From Lachnospira eligens (GTDB taxonomy: Bacteria > Bacillota > Clostridia > Lachnospirales > Lachnospiraceae): 64,000 nucleotides of DNA. Position numbers and translations under genes: made by a program. Each line of letters begins with the position of its first letter. Within the stretch, counting starts at the first letter, position 1. Positions 62,368 to 64,000 of this stretch are shown piece after piece. Below the pieces are notes generated by a model. That model made no database searches and had not been told where the DNA came from. It saw only the letters and a program-made list of their open reading frames with translations. Location: contig NZ_WKRD01000003.1 of assembly GCF_009680455.1 (NCBI RefSeq), positions 124,001 to 188,000 on the forward strand, read 5' to 3'.

Positions 62368-63108
62368 ATGAATATAGCCGTTACGGGAGAAGGAGTTACG
62401 GATTACGGACAGCAGGTATTTGGAGAAGATAAATGGGAAGAAGGACCTGTTCAGGTATATCTAAAAAGAATAGCAGATAATTATAAAATAAATGTTAACA
62501 TTAATCCTATTGATAGAAGAGATGTTGAACGAGTAAGACTTCAAGGAAGAAGCATAAGAGGATTAAGCGGTAAATCTGTACCAGCAAGAAAATTTAAAGT
62601 ACTCTGTAAAGAAAAAGGATATAGCTATGGAGTATATTATTGTGATGCTGACAGAGAAAGCGGAATGAAAAATAGCGATGAAAAAGCCATAATAAATAGA
62701 TACGAAGAGGTCTATTCAGAAGTAAAAGAAGGACTTGACAGCGTTAATAAACATTATATTCCGATGATATCATGCCGTATAATTGAAAATTGGATACTTG
62801 CAGATAAAGCTGCTATTACAGAACTATATGGAAAAACGAATGTTGATTATAATGTGAACAAAGTTGAGAACTTATGGGGAGATAAAAGAAATCCGCAAAG
62901 TAATTATCCCAAGTGTATTATAGAAAGATTACATAATGCATCTGTTAAAAAATCAATAAAAGGGAAAAGCAACAGAGAAATATATGTTAATATAGCTCAG
63001 ATACAGAATCTTCAGGAAGTGGAACATAATTGTAAAATAAGTTTTAAAAAATTAAAAGAAGATTATGAAACATTATTAGAATATGATAACCATAAAATAA
63101 TTAAATAA
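62368..63108 (+). CDS. DUF4276-like (TOPRIM-type) protein, second gene of the module
   Basis: 246 residues. N-terminal VTGEGVTDYG (Glu8, Asp12) and YYCDADRESG (Asp93, Asp95) give the Glu/Asp...AspxAsp pattern of TOPRIM-like folds, with CRIIENWILADKAAI, the segment typical of DUF4276. Likely the nuclease or toxin effector controlled by the preceding ATPase. AAAGCGGG lies upstream of the ATG. AT-rich like its partner. The activity is inferred from fold and context, not shown. Confidence 0.75.
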   Translation: MNIAVTGEGVTDYGQQVFGEDKWEEGPVQVYLKRIADNYKINVNINPIDRRDVERVRLQGRSIRGLSGKSVPARKFKVLCKEKGYSYGVYYCDADRESGMKNSDEKAIINRYEEVYSEVKEGLDSVNKHYIPMISCRIIENWILADKAAITELYGKTNVDYNVNKVENLWGDKRNPQSNYPKCIIERLHNASVKKSIKGKSNREIYVNIAQIQNLQEVEHNCKISFKKLKEDYETLLEYDNHKIIK

Positions 63109-63540
63109 AATGTTAGATTACCTCGCTGGAACATTAATGATTGTTCTGGTGGGGTGATTAATTATCTTGAAGGAAGAATATTAAAATCTAAAAACCTTAT
63201 TTCACACATCTCATCAATCATGGCGTACATATGATTCTCGGTGTGGAAAAATATTATTGAAAAGTATTAATATGTAAAACATTGGCGAATATAGTCAAAA
63301 GTGATAGAATATTGAACGGTGTATTTTGCCCTAGGCTAATATATAGTTATGGGTACAAAACATCTGGCATGGAAAGTGCCATAAGAATAATTGATAAAAA
63401 AGCTTACCAGGATAAATCGTTGCTTTGTCACGTTTATTCTTATAGTGGTCATATGTAGATAGTTAATCTGCCAGCATTGCTGACAAAATGGCGAAGCTTA
63501 CCAATTTTTTGGATTAATGAATCCGGAAAGGAAAGTTATT
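63109..63540 (+). other. 432-nt leader region of the LoaP-like gene
   Basis: A weak hairpin lies at 63118-63160. A promoter follows: TTGGCG (63282-63287), 17-nt spacer, TAGAAT (63305-63310). The ~230-nt transcribed leader holds GGCA-tggaaag-TGCC (63366-63380) and a 10-bp inverted repeat ATAAGAATAA / TTATTCTTAT (63381-63390, 63434-63443). No gene is recognised. Confidence 0.6.
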
Positions 63541-64000
63541 ATGTGGTATGCAGTTAAGGTAGAGACTGGAAAAGAGAGTGCCATAAAAACTACTGTTCTA
63601 AATTAGTCGATAAGACAACATATAACGATATATTTGTACTCAGATTCAATAAGGTTAAGAAATTCTATGGAAAGTGGCATCAGGAGAGCAAGGTAGTGTT
63701 TCCAGGATACATATTCATAGACACTGATACACCGGAACAGGTATATGAGGCTCTGAAAAATGTGCCGGCATTCACAAGCCTGCTCGGAAGAGACAAGGAC
63801 AGCTTCGTACCAATTGAAAGAAGCAAGGAAGAGCTATTCAGGGAAATGGTCAATGACAATTACGAAATAGCTATGTCCTGCGGACTGATTGAGGGCGACA
63901 AGGTAACTATCACAGATGGACCATTGGCAGGTAAAGAAGCCATGATCTGCAAGATAAACAGGCACAAAAGAACAGCAACCCTGAATGTGGAGATGTTTGG
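63541..64000 (+). pseudogene. loaP: LoaP/NusG-like transcription antiterminator, frameshifted and cut by the window end
   Basis: MWYAVKVETGKESAIK is the start of a LoaP/UpxY-type NusG paralogue; translation then stops at TAG 63604. From 63594 a frame two bases over continues as CSKLVDKTTYNDIFVLRFNK, KVVFPGYIFIDTDTPEQVYE and, near the end, EGDKVTITDGPLAGKEAMI (KOW). One extra A in the A5 run at 63585-63589 restores one frame (IKNYCSKL). Such proteins promote read-through of long polysaccharide or secondary-metabolite operons, so such a cluster probably lies beyond the window. AAAGGAAAG precedes the ATG. Confidence 0.82.

Noticed and set aside
63109..63260. Integrase or other gene remnant after the DUF4276 gene
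   Set aside because: Only very short frames with stops in all phases; no motif strong enough to name.

Overview
The window reads as a chromosome segment of an anaerobic, low-GC Gram-positive bacterium of the Clostridia, most likely family Lachnospiraceae. The evidence is AT-rich coding sequence with strong GGAGG-type ribosome binding sites, a T-box in front of thrS, an L20-type leader in front of infC-rpmI-rplT, an anaerobic radical-SAM gene set (pflA, nrdG, hemZ), and a pectin/cello-oligosaccharide utilisation repertoire. The chemotaxis receptor suggests a motile cell. A Lachnospira eligens-like gut commensal would fit, but genus is inference. No rRNA, tRNA, CRISPR array or transposase gene was recognised.

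Layout. 1-1255: a YtrA-type GntR regulator with its operator/promoter, controlling an ABC exporter (minus strand). 1334-7858: a J-domain protein, small membrane proteins on both strands, then a plus-strand run of two conserved small membrane proteins, a DUF975/CmpB-type membrane protein and an overlapping OLD-family ATPase/TOPRIM gene. 7947-8157: a 211-bp palindrome. 8184-16704: a cello-oligosaccharide locus, with GH94 phosphorylase and GH1 glucosidase diverging from a LacI regulator and a CUT1 ABC importer. 16736-27744: galM, a BlaR1-like M56 protein, a YhaO/YhaN-type nuclease pair, nhaC, an EamA transporter, a secreted nuclease-like protein that has lost its catalytic His, and a MarR gene followed by a frameshifted riboflavin ECF transporter (ribU). 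27851-32693: fructose PTS operon fruK-fruA-HPr-EI, whose HPr lacks Ser46. 32694-36002: accessory stretch with a probably broken DUF4230 gene, a MerR gene, short ORFs and a duplicated promoter/leader before an EIIC-like gene. 36011-43992: MCP, T-box-thrS, a SUV3-like RNA helicase, pflA, an XRE regulator and a CAP lipoprotein. 44018-47911: a DtxR/MntR regulator and an adenosine deaminase - RelA/SpoT-like - receiver operon. 47920-52946: degV, infC-rpmI-rplT, a trigger-factor-like lipoprotein, dut and nrdG. 53121-56561: a YetA/PL26-like pectin-lyase-family protein and a sugar isomerase-like TIM barrel. 56618-61132: full-length RelA/SpoT, an MBL hydrolase and hemZ. 61162-63108: an AAA ATPase + DUF4276 pair that resembles two-gene anti-phage systems. 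63541-end: a frameshifted LoaP/NusG-like antiterminator behind a long leader.

The best candidates for something undescribed are: (a) a dispersed family of long hairpins (7947, 51515, 55509) whose apex is conserved while the stem sequences differ but stay complementary; (b) the AAA/DUF4276 pair; (c) the adenosine deaminase / large RelA-SpoT-like / lone receiver operon; (d) the small-membrane-protein cluster translationally overlapped with an OLD nuclease; (e) a tandemly triplicated bidirectional terminator after dut. At least two genes (ribU, loaP) carry clean single-base frameshifts, so sequencing error must be weighed against true decay.
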